A DNA stretch of 64,000 nucleotides from NCBI GenBank assembly GCA_964035795.1, contig OZ038325.1, positions 2,420,473 through 2,484,472 on the forward strand, in the 5' to 3' direction. Position 1 is the first letter of the stretch; every line of letters starts with the position of its first letter. Positions 1-27,536 of the stretch are shown in pieces. A model generated the notes under the pieces. That model did not search any database, was not told the origin of the DNA, and saw only the letters and a list, made by a program, of their open reading frames with translations. The translations under genes were made by a program, and so were the position numbers. The stretch comes from Pterobdella sp. o SKG-2022. Lineage: Eukaryota > Annelida > Clitellata > Hirudinida > Piscicolidae.

Positions 1-2915
1 GAAACGAAAGCGAAACGATTATAAGCAAGTGGAAAAAAGCACAATACAAAGAACTAACTGAAGAAGACGCCAAGATAAAAAAATGGTTTGAGAACGGTTG
101 TCCTTCCTCCAACCTCAGACCTCGTTCAAGCAAAAAAGTTGTGAGACAAGAGTACCGAACCTTAACACCAGAACAAAGATGGTATTTCCACAGCTGCCTC
201 AAAGCGATGATAGATACTCCGGCTGTTCTACCCTTTTGGGAGCAAAATGAATACGAAAGCTTCGTTACTCAACATAAATTCCAGTTTTCCCCACAAGCCC
301 ATGGCTCTCCCGCCTTCGCACCCTACCACCGTGCCCTTCTCTTCTTGTCAGTTTGTTTTTAATGGTTTTTGGAGCACAGTTTTTATAAATGCCTTCGATT
401 AAGTTGATAGCAATTTAGAATAAATATAGAGGTTTATTGAATAAAATTTAATGCTTGTAATGACTTTCAATAGATGGCTAGATGAAACATAACATCTTAA
501 CTGCTAGATTTCAATCAGCCAAGAATCAATGTAATAGACACAACCACGAAAGTTAATTTAGAAAAAGAATTTATCGTAATTACTCTATAATTTAATTTCT
601 ACTTACAAAATGCTTCATTGTCTTCAAACTTTTTGTTTTTCTAGTATATCTTATAAAAAGTTTCGCCATTAATAAACATTTGTATCTTTTTCTAGTACGA
701 ACTTAACCTTACTACAACTCAACAACCTTCTCGAAGTTTCGAGAAAGTGTTGCAGTCTCATCCAGGTTGTGAAAACGTGGGGATTCCATATTGGGACAGC
801 ACCCTCGACTCCTACCTTCCTGACCCCAGTATGTCGGCCATGTTTGCAGAAGAAACTTTTATGGGCACTACGCACGGAGAAGTTAGTGATGCAATTTTGG
901 GGTTTTTTCTGATTATTACTAAAAATTGGTATTGTTTTGATTTTGAATATAAATCGACAATTGTATTTATTTTATTTTGACTCAGTGAGTGATTGATTTT
1001 TCAGAGACATCACATATGCATTTTTTGTTAATTTTTTAAAAATTATGAGAAATTGTTTCTCAATTTTAGGTGAAAGGCAAGTTATTTGAGAACTGGATAC
1101 CAATAAAGATAAAAGAATGCCACTTCTACGGCGAGACTCTGAGTAGGGAGATGTGCAGAGACCCAGACCAAATGATGAAGGATTCTATGATAGAAAATTT
1201 TCTCAACTGCCACAACTACTCAAACTGTGTCTTCCCCCACGACAAAACCTTTGAAGAAAACCACGGTTTAATACACGGGTGTGTGAATGGGCATATGGCT
1301 GAGCTGATGTGTTCCCCTTACGATCCCATCTTTTTCCTTCACCACGCTTTTATCGATTACATTTTTGCTCAATGGCTAGAGAAACACTACCCTGATCTAG
1401 AAAAAGATGACCCTTCAACTGATTACCCCCACGATGAAACTATAGAGGAGTATTACAACAGAGGAAGTGCACCGATGAGACCTTTTGAAAAGAGTGGATA
1501 CCTGGTTGGATTTTATTTTATTATCTAAATTAAATAAGATTTAAAAATTTTTCATTGATTACAAAACAATTATGAAAAAGATTATAGTGAAATTAAGTTT
1601 AGAAGTTTCTAAGTAATGAACTCAATATCCAAAAGATAAAAAAATAAAGCATCTGAAGTCAATAATCTTCGTTAACCCTCAAATGATCAAAGGTGAAAGA
1701 CGGCATGAGTAGGAACTTCACAAGAGATTTCTATTGGTACGCACCAAGACCATTCAATTGTTCCCAAGACCTGGACTGTCGCTCGGACATGATCTGGTGT
1801 GACGTAGAGCAGAAGAGGTGCAAGGCAAAGGCTGGAGAAGATGGAAATTGTGAAGGTCTTCCGGATAAAGCTTGTTATTGTAGGTGAGGTTTTTTGGTGC
1901 GGAATGGGTGGTCTTGAAACGTTTAGAGTTTGCAGTACCTTATTCTTAATCAATTATTATTTAGCTTTATAATTTTATTTTTTATTATCATTGTTTTATT
2001 TTCAAATACCTGAAAATTAATTTTAAAAATTTTTCACTGAATTTTGATGAAAACCTCGTTTTTCAGCCGGAACCTCATCCCCATATGCCTTAAAAGTAAC
2101 TACACATGCAAATGTGTTCAGAGTTTAAATTTCCAAGAGATTAGTTCCATGAACGAAATTCAAGAAACTGAAACAAAAACACCCACAGCTACCACTAGAA
2201 CAACTAGTGTAAAAAAAATGAGCGGTAAAACGTTAGTACAAGCGTCGCAAGAGTTACCTTACCGAGAAGGAGTGCAGTTCATCAACTTAGAAGATGGAAC
2301 GCCTGAAAAAACAGTACCAAGAACAGCCCCCATATGTGTACATGACGGTGATTGTAAAGAAGATGAATATTGTGATGGTGTGTGTGAGAAGAAAGTTGGT
2401 GTTGGTGGAATTTGTCGTTCAAATCAAGGGTGTGTTGGGAGCTATGTTGCCACAGAGTTTCAAGCTTCTTCTGGCGGTTGTATTTTAAATTATTTTTAGA
2501 TTTTTCAAATTTGAGAATTGATAAAAACCATTTAATTCACATATAAAAAAAATATTTAAACAATTATAAAACAATTAATTGACATACTTCTCAAACTTTC
2601 ATTATAGCTCTGTCTCGAACTTGTCTAGACAATGAGCAAGTTCAATGCATCAAAGGAAAATGTCAGTGTCAAAAACAAGGACTTTTCTGCTCGAAAGAAA
2701 ATGATTTTAAATGTCTAGACAACTCTTATTGTGCCAAGTCTCTAGGAAAGTGTTTCCAAAAAGCAAAACCCAACCAGATGTGTGACAAATTTGAGCCATT
2801 TTCATCCTGTGGTTACTGTCATCACGGACATGATGGCTTGTGTCTTACTCGTGTTTCAAGGTGCTTTTGTGTCAAGAAGATAACTTGGTTCTACCTTAAA
2901 AAATACTGGGCTTAA
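1..2915 (+). CDS. Tyrosinase-family copper oxidase with Cys-rich tail (5' partial)
   Basis: Type-3 copper enzyme, expected to oxidise phenols/catechols (melanin, cuticle or shell chemistry); substrate inferred from family only. Exons by phase: 1-350, 696-881, 1070-1504, 1693-1883, 2067 to about 2431, 2608-2915 (TAA). CuA histidines are in TQHK, QAHGSPAF and PYHRALLF; GIPYWDSTLD follows in exon 2. CuB histidines are in ENHGLIHG and DPIFFLHHAFIDYI. All six copper ligands appear present. The last three exons encode a Cys-rich tail, including CSQDLDC..WC and CVHDGDCKEDEYC, which looks like small disulfide modules with a Ser/Thr linker between them. The 2431 donor is the least certain junction. 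The start and any signal peptide lie upstream of the window. No C-terminal membrane segment is visible, so it is probably secreted. Confidence 0.88.
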
Positions 2916-3104
2916 ACGAATTTACATTTGTTTATTTATTTAAAAATTAAAAATTTACGACTTGAAAAAGATTTTTGGCTTCTTAATAAACTTTTAAAAA
3001 GTTTTTGTAAATTGTTGATAATTATTTTATTTTTTCTTTGTAGTGTGCGATATTTTATATTTCAGGTTTTTTTCTAAATCTTTCGCAAGTTGTAATAAAA
3101 AACA

Positions 3105-5574
3105 ATGAAAGCTCTGACCTGTATAACGTGGATAGAGAAAAGTTTTAAAGAGTGGACTCCAAAACTTATTGACCAAGAAATTGTCCCTCTGAATAATAAT
3201 AAAAACAATGAAGAAGATGAAGGCTCGTGAAATTTAAATAAAATGATGCGAATTATTTATACTATATAGTTTCAAGTTTTTTTGTTTCCAATTTAAAGTT
3301 TTTTTAAACAGAAACCGCTAGAATAATAAAAGATTATGGTCTGGATGACTACAGTGATGATGAAATCGAAGCCACCACATCAGGAAATGCTTTTGCTGAT
3401 TTGGCTTTTTACAACAAAAACCAAAAAGACCCATACCTAGTTGGGTCAGATGATGAGGATGATGAAGAAGAGATGAAGATACTAGCAGACGACAATATAT
3501 TGGTAGTTGGAAAGGCAGATCGGGACATCTACTCAATGGAGATGTGGGTTTATAATGAGAAACAGAAGAGTTTTTACTGCCATCATGACTATATACTATC
3601 TTCTTGTCCACTAGCCATGGAAAGAGTTGGAGGAGCTCTGGTGGCACAAGGGGATTTTAATGGAGATATCAACATTTGGGATCTTACACTAATCAATTGT
3701 CTTGATCCTGTCAATATCCTAGCTTCTTCTTCAACAACCAAAACCAAGAAAAAGAAAAAAAATAAAGAAAATACTCCTACAGGTTCATACTCAAAATAAA
3801 AACATAAAATAAATTAGTATATATCTATTGTTTATTTCAAATTTAAACTCAGCACTTCACTCATATACATACACACACACACACACACACACACAGGTCA
3901 CACAGATGCCATCTTAGGTCTCACGCACAACAGCACACAAGACCACTTATTAGCCAGTTGTTCAGCTGATTGCATGATAGCCATATGGGACATCTCCAAA
4001 CAGAACCCTTTCTGCTCATTTGTGAACAAGAAGCAAGAGCAAAAAGTGTGTTTGTGGGTATTATGGGATATTGCTTTCTTTATGTGGTTTGCTAATCACA
4101 TAACAATACATCATAATATTTACAGATACATATATGAATACAAAGAATTATGTACACACATAAATACAAAAAAAGATACAAAAACACACATAAATACACT
4201 TTTTCTCATACCCACAAACACAAAAATAAAAACACAGGTACAAGACATACAATGGCACCCCCAAGAATCACAGATGCTTCTCATTGCCTGTGCCGATCAT
4301 ACTTCCCAGGTAGCAATGCTTGCTTTTATTAGTATCACTGTTTTTATTATTATTTTATGAAAAATTTTTTTAATACATCGTTGTTTGTTTTATTTTTTTC
4401 TGCTTATAATCATCACTAGTTTTTCCCTTCAGCGTCGTCATCATTATTATATTAAATTATATGAGCTGTTTGGTTGTTTTTTAGTGCTATATAAATTGAA
4501 TTTATATTTATTGTTGAAAAACACTGCTTATATAAGAAAAATTTCTATAAAAAGATTTAATTGGTTGATTTCATGTTATAAAAACACAAATAATAATGAT
4601 ATAAATTTTATCTGATAATAAAAATAATAGCAATAATAATAATATAAACATCCAAAGGTGTTCGACTGCAGAGCTTCGAACAAGTCAGTCAAGACTTGGA
4701 ACTTATCAGCTGAGGTAGGCAATAATGGACATAATCACAGTTCTTAATATTCATTATTTTTATTGTTATATTTAATAAAAATGGTCATGTAGTTGATATA
4801 AGAATTAATTTGTTCTAATTTCATATGTAATCCAATCTTTGGTGAAAACAAAACGGTCTGTAAAAAAGTTTTCATTGATTTTTCGAATATACCAACCAGG
4901 TAGAAAAAATCCTATGGAACACAGATCAGCCATATTGTTTTTTCAGCGGTCTATCTAACGGCCAAGTCTGCTCCCTCGACATCCGTCAAGATAAAGTCTT
5001 ACACAAAGTTGAGGCTCACGAAGGAGTAGTTACTGACCTGACCTATATACCATATGACGTATGTCGAAACACAGCCAATAATAAAAAGACTAATGAGGTC
5101 AACTCCAGCGAAAGCAATGATGTACTTGGCTGTTTAGTGACGAGCTCTGACGATGGGTTGGTGAAGTTATGGAGTGGTGAGGGCTTGAAGGGCATGGGGG
5201 AAAGGGAATTAAAAGGGGGTGAAGTATATTGTGTGGGAGCATGTCCCGACTCTGCGGCCCCATTGGTGGCAGTTGCTATGGAAACTGAAGTTAAGGTGCT
5301 TGACCTCAGAAAATTTGCTGAGTTTACTTCTGTGTATGGGGGTGAGATTGTTGCTGATGATGATAGTGATTTCTGCTTGAGTGATGATGAGGAAGACGAC
5401 AATGAAAAAGAGGAAGTTGGAAAAAAAATTAAATCCAAGAAAACTAATGAAAAAGATGTGGTGAAAACGAAAGTAAAAACAACAAAAAGTAAACTAAAAA
5501 ATGGAGAAAAAACAGAAAAATCTAAAAATTTGAAGAAAAAAGTCAAGAAAAATAATAAAACCAAAACTGAGTGA
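3105..5574 (+). CDS. PWP1: Periodic tryptophan protein 1 (PWP1), WD-repeat ribosome-biogenesis factor
   Basis: Nucleolar/chromatin WD40 protein needed for rRNA production in its family. Exons 3105-3226, 3322-3782, 3897-4045, 4238-4309, 4658-4714 and 4900-5574 close in phase to about 511 aa (human about 500). The N-terminus MKALTCITWIEKS matches the family's VTCVAW start. An acidic stretch (YGLDDYSDDEIE) is followed by the PWP1-specific NILVVGKADRDIYSMEMWVY and then WD repeats: GHTDAILGL..SADCMIAIWDI, VQDIQWHPQESQ, VFDCRASNKSVKTW, LVTSSDDGLVKLW. The C-terminus is a long Lys-rich tail ending KTKTE, longer than in vertebrates. The intron 2 acceptor is formed by a (CA)n tract, and intron 3 has complementary ends (see findings). 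The gene converges with SARNP, about 240 bp stop to stop. Confidence 0.93.
4046..4237 (+). promoter_or_regulatory. PWP1 intron 3 with complementary ends
   Basis: GTGTTTGTGGGTAT at 4048-4061, two bases into the intron, is perfectly complementary to ATACCCACAAACAC at 4208-4221, which ends 16 nt before the exon. An RNA stem would place donor and acceptor close together. The splicing function is inferred. Confidence 0.6.
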
Positions 5575-5815
5575 TAAATTTTATTAAAATTCATAATTAA
5601 TAATTTTGAAATAAATTCCACCATTATTTTATTGGGCATCAAATAAATACAAAATACTAAACAAAACAACACAAACCCTACAAAAACAGTTCTACATATA
5701 CTTATTAATATTCATGAAATCATGTGATCTATAACCATTATATGAATATTCATTACACGCATCATGGCAACGTTCGTATAATCATTATAGTGGGTAGTGA
5801 TCGTTGGTCTGCAAC

Positions 5816-7471
5816 TCACGTCTTCAAGGAGAACCTTTTGGCTCTTTTCGCCTTGATGTCATCGTTGTTATCCTGGTTTTGAGTCATGGTGTGGAGGTAA
5901 AAAAAATGTATAATAGTGCAAATTTTTAATAGAGTAAATCTTGTCATTCTCAATATAGTAGGAATAAAGCCAGAATTGAAAGTTTGGTATTTATCTAAGG
6001 ATATGGAATGTTATGAGTCGAACACGTTCATCATCAAAAAAGTTTTAAAATGTTGAAGTTAGAGGACTTGATAGAGAGACAGTTTAATAAAATAATAAAT
6101 TAAAAGAAAAAAATCTAAATATAGCCAACACCACATCTATAAATAACTAGTCACCTGATTGGTTGGAGAAGTAACAGTTCCAAACCGCTTTTTCCTTGCT
6201 TCCAGGTTATCAGAGGAAGTGAGGGGTGTGTCTTTGGTGCTGTTACTCTTGAACCTTTCCACCCTTTTTTGTTTCTTCTCTGCTTCCTATTGGTGGGTGG
6301 GCTTATGAGTTATTGGTGGTTTTTTGTTGATAATACTCCTTCCTTAAGATTGCTGTTACATTGCATCCATGTAAAATTTGATGTTATTTTATAAAGAGCA
6401 GAATGTTCAATTTGATAGAGATTGTTATTATTTAAATGGTAAATTCACTCACAGATAGAATATTGCTCGTTTTGGTGGTTGGCTGGGGAGACACACTGAA
6501 TCTTTTCAGTCTTTCTGCCTTTTTCTGTTATGAAATTATATATTTAAGTTGAAAAATAATTTATGCAGGAAATAGTTTATATATGCACATAAAAATCAGT
6601 CATGAATATGTAATGAAAGCGAATATAAAGATATATTTAGATCAAAACAAATGCATAATGAAGTTGAACATAAATATCTAAAAAAATAGACTCACCTGGT
6701 TGAGTAATTCTTCAGAACTGACAGGTCCCTTGATAGGAACAAGGTTCTTCTTTTCTTTCTCTACAGAAACCTTCACTTCTGGTTTTCTGGTGTCTGCTTG
6801 CTCATCTGGCACATCTTGTAATAATTCTTCTGCCTCCTTCACCTCATCCAGACTAGGTGTAGGTTCCTGAGATGGATAGAAAGTGAAGTTAGACTTACTT
6901 TATTTAGAGTCAGAATTAAATTATTTTTTTATTGAGAGACTATATACATTTGCTGAAAATTCATAGCAAAGAAATTTTGAAATAGGTTGTCAGTCCAACA
7001 CATTTGGAGGATTAGTCTGATGCTATACTAAAGAAACTATATAGACCAATAACATAAAAAGATTTTTATAAATTGTCTGAAGATTATGATTTATTAATAA
7101 GTTTATAAAACACGTTTGTGGAAAATGAAGCATTTTAAAAATTTTGAAAAAAAATTTACAGTGAGAGCGGCTTCTTCATCTTCATGTTGGTTCAGTCGAG
7201 ACAGAAGTTCATTTTTGCTGCCTATTATCGGCAAACCTCTATCTTTACACAAACGTCTCAAATCAGTTACCTTTTTAATGAAATGTGTTAATGAATAAAA
7301 GAAACTTGATAAAATTATTTTAATTGAAATAATTTGAATACATTAAAAAATAATATAACCGATTAAAGCCGCTTTTCGAAGCTTAAAAACGAAATTATGA
7401 AAGCTTTAAAAAGCGATCTATAAATAATATTATTTTACTTTCAATTTTGTGAAATCATTTTCATCAGACAT
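5816..7471 (-). CDS. SARNP: SAP domain-containing ribonucleoprotein (SARNP/CIP29/Tho1)
   Basis: mRNA export factor that works with the TREX complex and UAP56/DDX39B, in the nucleus. Minus-strand exons 7471-7439, 7270-7160, 6866-6696, 6518-6453, 6286-6155 and 5872-5816 close in phase to 189 aa (human 210). Residues 1-11 are MSDENDFTKLK. The SAP DNA/RNA-binding domain follows (VTDLRRLCKDRGLPIIGSKN, then ELLSRLNQHE). After an acidic Glu-rich linker come the repeated Tho1-type motifs with RF: AERLKRFSV, KRVERFKS, ARKKRFGTV, AKRAKRFSLKT, which in the family contact UAP56. All splice sites are GT-AG. The initiator is the first ATG of the exon that joins in frame to the SAP domain. Confidence 0.93.
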
Positions 7472-8423
7472 TTTGGAAAGAACAGTAAAGCAAGTCTTTT
7501 GAATATCGACAAATCAACAAAAACATAAAACTGTTTTTAAGCAAACAACTTCAAAGTTTTTATTTTTGTTTAAAAATTATTTTTTGTAAGTACACATAAA
7601 AAATTTTTCAAATACAAAAATAAATATTTAACGTTTAAATAATTAAAATTTTTTTTTAAAGTAATTTTTAAAAGTAACTTTTTCAAACATATTTAAGAAG
7701 AAACTTATGTTAAAACTTCTAAAGTTCAATGCAGATGCCTAATTTTTAAAATTCGCAAAAATTATTTATTTTCAATTAAATATAAAATTAAAAAGAAATT
7801 TTAAATATAATTCAGCATCGTCAAAAAATTTAACGGCTTTAATCATCTGCTTGTGCAAGTTCCTTCGTGATACTGAAATAAATGAATAGCAAAGTATTTT
7901 ACAAGATTATATGTTTAATTGCTTTAATTGAATTATGCGTGATAATTTTCCAAAACAAGTACTACTTCATTGAAACTCATGAAAAACCAAAGTAAAAACA
8001 TCTTCCCTAATTTTTATATAATTTCACCACATTACCCTCACTACCTTCTCCATCTAAAACCGATAATAATTTTTGTACAAAATGCACATTACAGGTTTTG
8101 CAGCACATTTACCAATGAGACTTGCCTCCTTGACATGGATGAGCCAGCTGAGTCATTTGTTTCTAGGTAGAAAAAGTTAATATATTGGATAGATACATTT
8201 GTTCTTAATAGGAAAAGTTGATAAATTTGATAAATATTAATTTTGGTTGGAAAAAATAATTTGAAAGATATACCTGTTTTGATAGATAAACAGATAAATC
8301 TAGGTGTTAAAAAAGTAGATAAATAAGCTTGGCAAATACATTATTTTTGCAAGGTAACATTGGTTTTGTGTAAAAACTAAACAACTAATTTAGCTTAATT
8401 TTGCTCAAAAGTTTGGTTCTGGG
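7472..8423. other. Intergenic AT-rich DNA upstream of SARNP
   Basis: I see no exon, RNA gene or repeat family here beyond poly-A/T-rich sequence. The part just above 7471 should contain the SARNP promoter, but no specific element is recognisable. Confidence 0.5.
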
Positions 8424-8790
8424 CATGACATCAAATTGTACCAAAGATAGCACCTCCAAATTGTGGCTGCCTTTCTGTTATAACCTGGATAACAGTAGAC
8501 TCTCATAACAGATATTGACAAAATGATATTCTGGTATCGTTGTCATTTGGCTTGGTGGATGATCTTTCTTTTTGTTGACAACTGCAAGGCAAACTCTCTA
8601 AGTGTGGGAATGGCAGATCTTGAATTTGATGATTTCAAGTTGGACATTAGCTCAGACTGGCAGTCTATAAAACTTTGTCTTGAATAAAATGGCTTTCTTA
8701 TACATTACTCTACTTTAGTATCAATAATCTAGGCCGATTGCTAACATCCCCAGTTACTGGGACATGTACAGCAGTATAATCTAATTGGAT
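8424..8790 (+). repeat. Interspersed ~360-bp repeat, copy 1 (family A)
   Basis: Aligns by eye along its whole length with 57598-57960. Shared landmarks in order: CCTGGATAACAGTAGACTC, TCATTTGGCTTGG, ATGATCTTT, GTTGACA, TTCAAGTTGGAC, TTAGCTCA, and a 3' end GGGACATGTACAGCAGTATAA followed by TCTRATTGG. Shorter pieces of the same 3' end occur near 21753-21800 and, more diverged, near 23508-23545 and 53282-53325. No retrotransposon protein or tRNA-like promoter was recognised in it, so it may be a non-autonomous element or the tail of a larger one. Confidence 0.75.
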
Positions 8791-9250
8791 TGATAATAAT
8801 AAAAAAGTAAATAGATAAATTCAGACTAAAAATAGGTGAACATGATTGATAGATGAAAATGTAGCATGGACAGGGCAAGAAGTAAAATCAGAATTATAGG
8901 TGTAGAAGATAAATATTATTGGTAGATAGCTAAATTCATATTCATTTTTAAATACTGCAAATTGTTTGAACACTAAAAGTAATTTTATTAAGTACAAAGC
9001 CTTTCGTTAACAACTGTCAATTTAGAATCATTATTATTGTTATTATTACTATGATAATGATTTTTATTTTTATTAAAATTTTCGTGCTTCACAAACTTAT
9101 CGAAAAAACCAAAGTAATTAAAAAGAATAGCAATAAGAATTGATTGTTGATTGACTGTTATGTTCGTCTCTTTGTTGAATTAATTTGCTGCACAACAATG
9201 CCACATGGTAATTCTGGGGTTTTTAATGAATTTTACATGAAATTCTATAG
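8791..9250. other. AT-rich sequence between repeat A and the galactosyltransferase exons
   Basis: No exon with both splice sites was recognised. Upstream (signal-anchor) exons of the glycosyltransferase may lie here or further 5' but were not identified. Confidence 0.4.
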
Positions 9251-15000
<5,750 letters not shown>

Positions 15001-15017
15001 CGTGGTAATATAGGGGT

Positions 15018-15096
15018 TTTGACGTAGGTATATAGGGGTTTTGACGTAGGTATATAGGGGTTTTGACGTAGGTATATAGGGGTTTTGACGTAGATA
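15018..15096 (+). repeat. 22-bp tandem repeat (4 units) in the galactosyltransferase 3' UTR
   Basis: GACGTAGGTATATAGGGGTT plus TT repeats with GACGTA at 15021, 15043, 15065 and 15087, an exact 22-bp period. It begins about 20 bp after the stop codon at 14998-15000. Confidence 0.9.
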
Positions 15097-16927
15097 TCTA
15101 TGTGGATAATATAAGAAACGTGGCATAAATATACGCGGGATGTGACGTAAGTGAGGCGGTAAATAAAAAGATGATGGAGACGATAAATAAAAAGGTGGTG
15201 ATGATGATGATGATATAAAGAAAATAAGGAAGAAGAAGAGAATGGTTAAATTAAGAAGAGGTCATGATAATGATGATCTTAAAATGTTTTAAAAATGTAT
15301 TTATTTATATATGTTATAGGTTTTTTAAGGCAGATCAACCAATCAATCAAATTCTTTTTATATCCCGTTTCCCTTTGCCAATGGAAGGGCTTTTAAATTG
15401 TTATTCTGGTGCATCATGGGAAATTATCTTATTTGAAATCTTTTTTAAATTCTGAAATCATTTATTTTTCATAAAAGTATTACTTTTATCTTTATTTATT
15501 TGAAATTCATATTTATATTGTTCAACTTCCAGTATTAACTACCTTTTCACTAGGCATCGATCTTTTTGTTTCTGGTGTTTTATCACATGCGTTTGTTTGT
15601 CTGTGTTTATATTTAACTATCTGGTCATCTTTGTTTTTGTCAAACTTCTTTCTTCTTCAGATCTGTTGTTTTTTCACTATATTTTCATGGTTTGGAGTAT
15701 AGTTTTGTATGCGTTTTTGAACGCTTATATTTATTTTTTATTTGCGTGTGTTTATTTGTATGTTTGTCTATATACGTGTATCTATTTGTTGTTGTGCTTG
15801 TATGTTTTATCGTATGTTCACTTAGCACGTTTATTTTTGATCTTTTATCTCCCTAAGTTTATTTTCGCACATGCGCAAAGGCACACTTTTTAAAGCTCAA
15901 TTCAATGCAAAACTGATGTTCCTGAAAACGATGGATTTTGACAGAAGATGTTTTAGTTGCGCCTAACAGTAACAACAACAACAACAACAATAATAATAAT
16001 AATAATAATTGTAACAATAAATATAATAATAATAATGATGATGGTATCAAGAACAATATTAATAATAGCAATAGTCATAATAAAAATAATAACAATAGTA
16101 ATATTTGTGATAATAATAATAGTAATATTTGTGATAATAATAATAATAATAACAATAGTAATATTTGTGAAAATAATAATAATAACAATAGTAACGATAG
16201 TATTCAGTTGTAATATTAACATTAATAATAATAATAATATCAATAATAGTAATAGTTGTAATAACACTAATAATAATAATAATAATATCAATAACCTTAA
16301 TAGTTATAATAATAATAATACTTCTTTGTTGGCTTCATCAGTATGCGTTTAACATTATAAGGTCGTTTACAAGCAACAGGTTACCTTCAAAAATATCCTT
16401 TATCCTACCTGCTTTGGCTGCCCTTATAACCGGTTATTAAGGCTTCAGTTGTTGCCATCTTGTTTATTACATAGTGACCCAGTTTTTAGTTAATAACCTA
16501 TTTATTCATTAGTTCATTTGTCACTTGCCCACATGGAGTAGCGTTCTGCGAAACCCATAAATTGTGCAATGAAGCCTAATTAGGGGTAGTTTGAAGTCTG
16601 ACTTACTTACTAATCATTATTTCTTTATTCACCTTTTAACATTTTATTCTTGTTCATTGAACCATTCAACTTCATTTTTTCTTCTGTTCAGTACAATTAA
16701 CCTAGGTGCTATACCATTTATTTTTATTGTTATTATTTTTTTAAACTATTATTATTATTATTATTATTATTATATTCATCCTTACAACCAATCCCCCATC
16801 AGAGCTCACTGCAGATTCATGCGTTTTATTGCATATGGTACTGTAATCGTTTTATTATTTTTACTAGTCGTTTTACTTTTCCATCATTATTCTTTTTTTT
16901 TCGATTTTTTCTGTTATTAGTATAACG

Positions 16928-16979
<52 letters not shown>

Positions 16980-18749
16980 TGATGTTCTTATTCCTAATGT
17001 TATTTTTTTCGTTGTTATTGATATTTTATGTTGAGATTAGAACTTTTTGTTCGGTAACTGTATAACTATGGGGCGGAAATTATCAAAACTTATAATCTTT
17101 AAAAGATACCGATGCTCTTTGGTCTCTCAGAATTGTTATTATTATTATTCAAAAGATCACCATTATTATTGTTGTTATCAATATCTGTATTTACATTATT
17201 GTTATCATTTTCATTATCATATAATTAATATCATTATTATCCATGTTACTATATATACATTTTTTCAATTCACACATATTTACACTAGTCCTATTGATGT
17301 AATTCGGATGTAGTTATCTTTCCTGCATAAAAAATCACAAGAATTATTTTTCGATGTTGTCTCTAATGAGTATTGTTATAGCGTTCAACAGCTCAACTAA
17401 ATAGAGAGTTTGCTATTTTATGTTACGTTTTTTATTAATAATATTTTTATTGTTATTATTATCTTTTTTATTGTTATTATTATCTTTTTTATTGTTATTA
17501 TTATCTTTTTTATTGTTATTATTATCTTTTTTATTGTTATTATTATCTTTTTTATTGTTATTATTATCTTTTTTATTGTTATTATTATCTTTTTTATTGT
17601 TATTATTATCTTTTTTTATGTTATTACTATATTTTTTATTAATATTATTATATTTTTATTGATATTATTAATATTATTATTTTTTTTTATTTCCCTTATA
17701 AATCTGTTATGAAATTCACTATTATTCCTATATAAGTTGCTTCTATTTTGGTTAGTTAAATATTTTACAGAATGGTATAAATATTTTTCAAGTCTCACAA
17801 CTTTGTGTATATCTTAATCAAAATTTGCTTTTATACGTGGTCTGGTTTTCATTTCATTTTGAGCTGCACGTCAAGATCTATCTGCTTATCTATCTACCTA
17901 CCTATCTATCTATCTACCCATTTATCTATCTGTCTGTTTTCCTACTTACATAATCATTTATCAATCAACCCACCCATTTACTTATCAAAGTATTCACCGA
18001 TCTACAACCAAATTGTATTATCTATATAGATCAAAATTAATTTTATCTTCACGGTTCAATCAAGTTTACCTTTATTCTGCTCGATTTGCTTTTTTGAGTT
18101 CGTTTTAATTTTCAGCTTTTGCTTAGTGGGGACTCGAAGTTTCTCTTTTCAATATTGTTTTTGATTAATTTGTCAGACGCACAGTTTGCAAAGGAATTGA
18201 TATAAATAGATCAGCTAGAACCATGATGATTTGTTGTAGTGATCCTCCCTATATTTAATTCTTTTGTTACCAACAAGTTACTTTTATACGTAAAGGAAAT
18301 GAATTAAGCTTGTCTCTGGGACCTATTTTATATTTTTATTATTCTGGATGTTATTCTTATTCAAATAATAATCATCATGAAATTTAATATTTAAAATCCA
18401 TATTTATTGGTGAGCTTATTGATTAGCTTCAACGACGGTTTAATTATCTATCTTACTGATATTAATCATGTTTCAACTTGTATCATTATCATCAAAACAT
18501 CACAAAAGCTCACATATTTCTACATTTTAAACCTGCTTTTCACCCTTAGTACTAATTTACTACTGGGATGTTGTTTTACGATTTCATCGATTTTTATTTA
18601 ATAAGTTTTCCAACATTCGCTAGGTTCTTAAGAGAATTATTTTCCGAAATAAATATTAAAAATATTTTATTCTCAAAAGACGCAACCATAGCGACTCAAT
18701 CCATACACGAGGAACAGTGGAGATAATAAATAAAGGGCAGTTATCATGG
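15097..18749. repeat. AT-rich intergenic tract with simple and tandem repeats
   Basis: No gene seen. Contents: a family B repeat copy at about 15338-15395; (AAT/AAC)n at about 15965-16320; (TTA)n at 16747-16772 and 16928-16976; a 21-bp tandem (ATTGTTATTATTATCTTTTTT, about 8 units) at 17449-17617; a CTAT-rich run at about 17877-17935. Reading frames through these tracts are low-complexity only. Around 16525-16560 a short stretch (GAGTAGCGTTCTGCGAAAC, then CCATAAAT) resembles 50229-50255. Confidence 0.75.

Positions 18750-27536
<8,787 letters not shown>

Noticed and set aside
17410..17712. Repeated Ile/Phe/Leu-rich reading frames suggesting a membrane protein
   Set aside because: The frame is the 21-bp TTATTATC tandem repeat; all three frames are open and composition is pure repeat.
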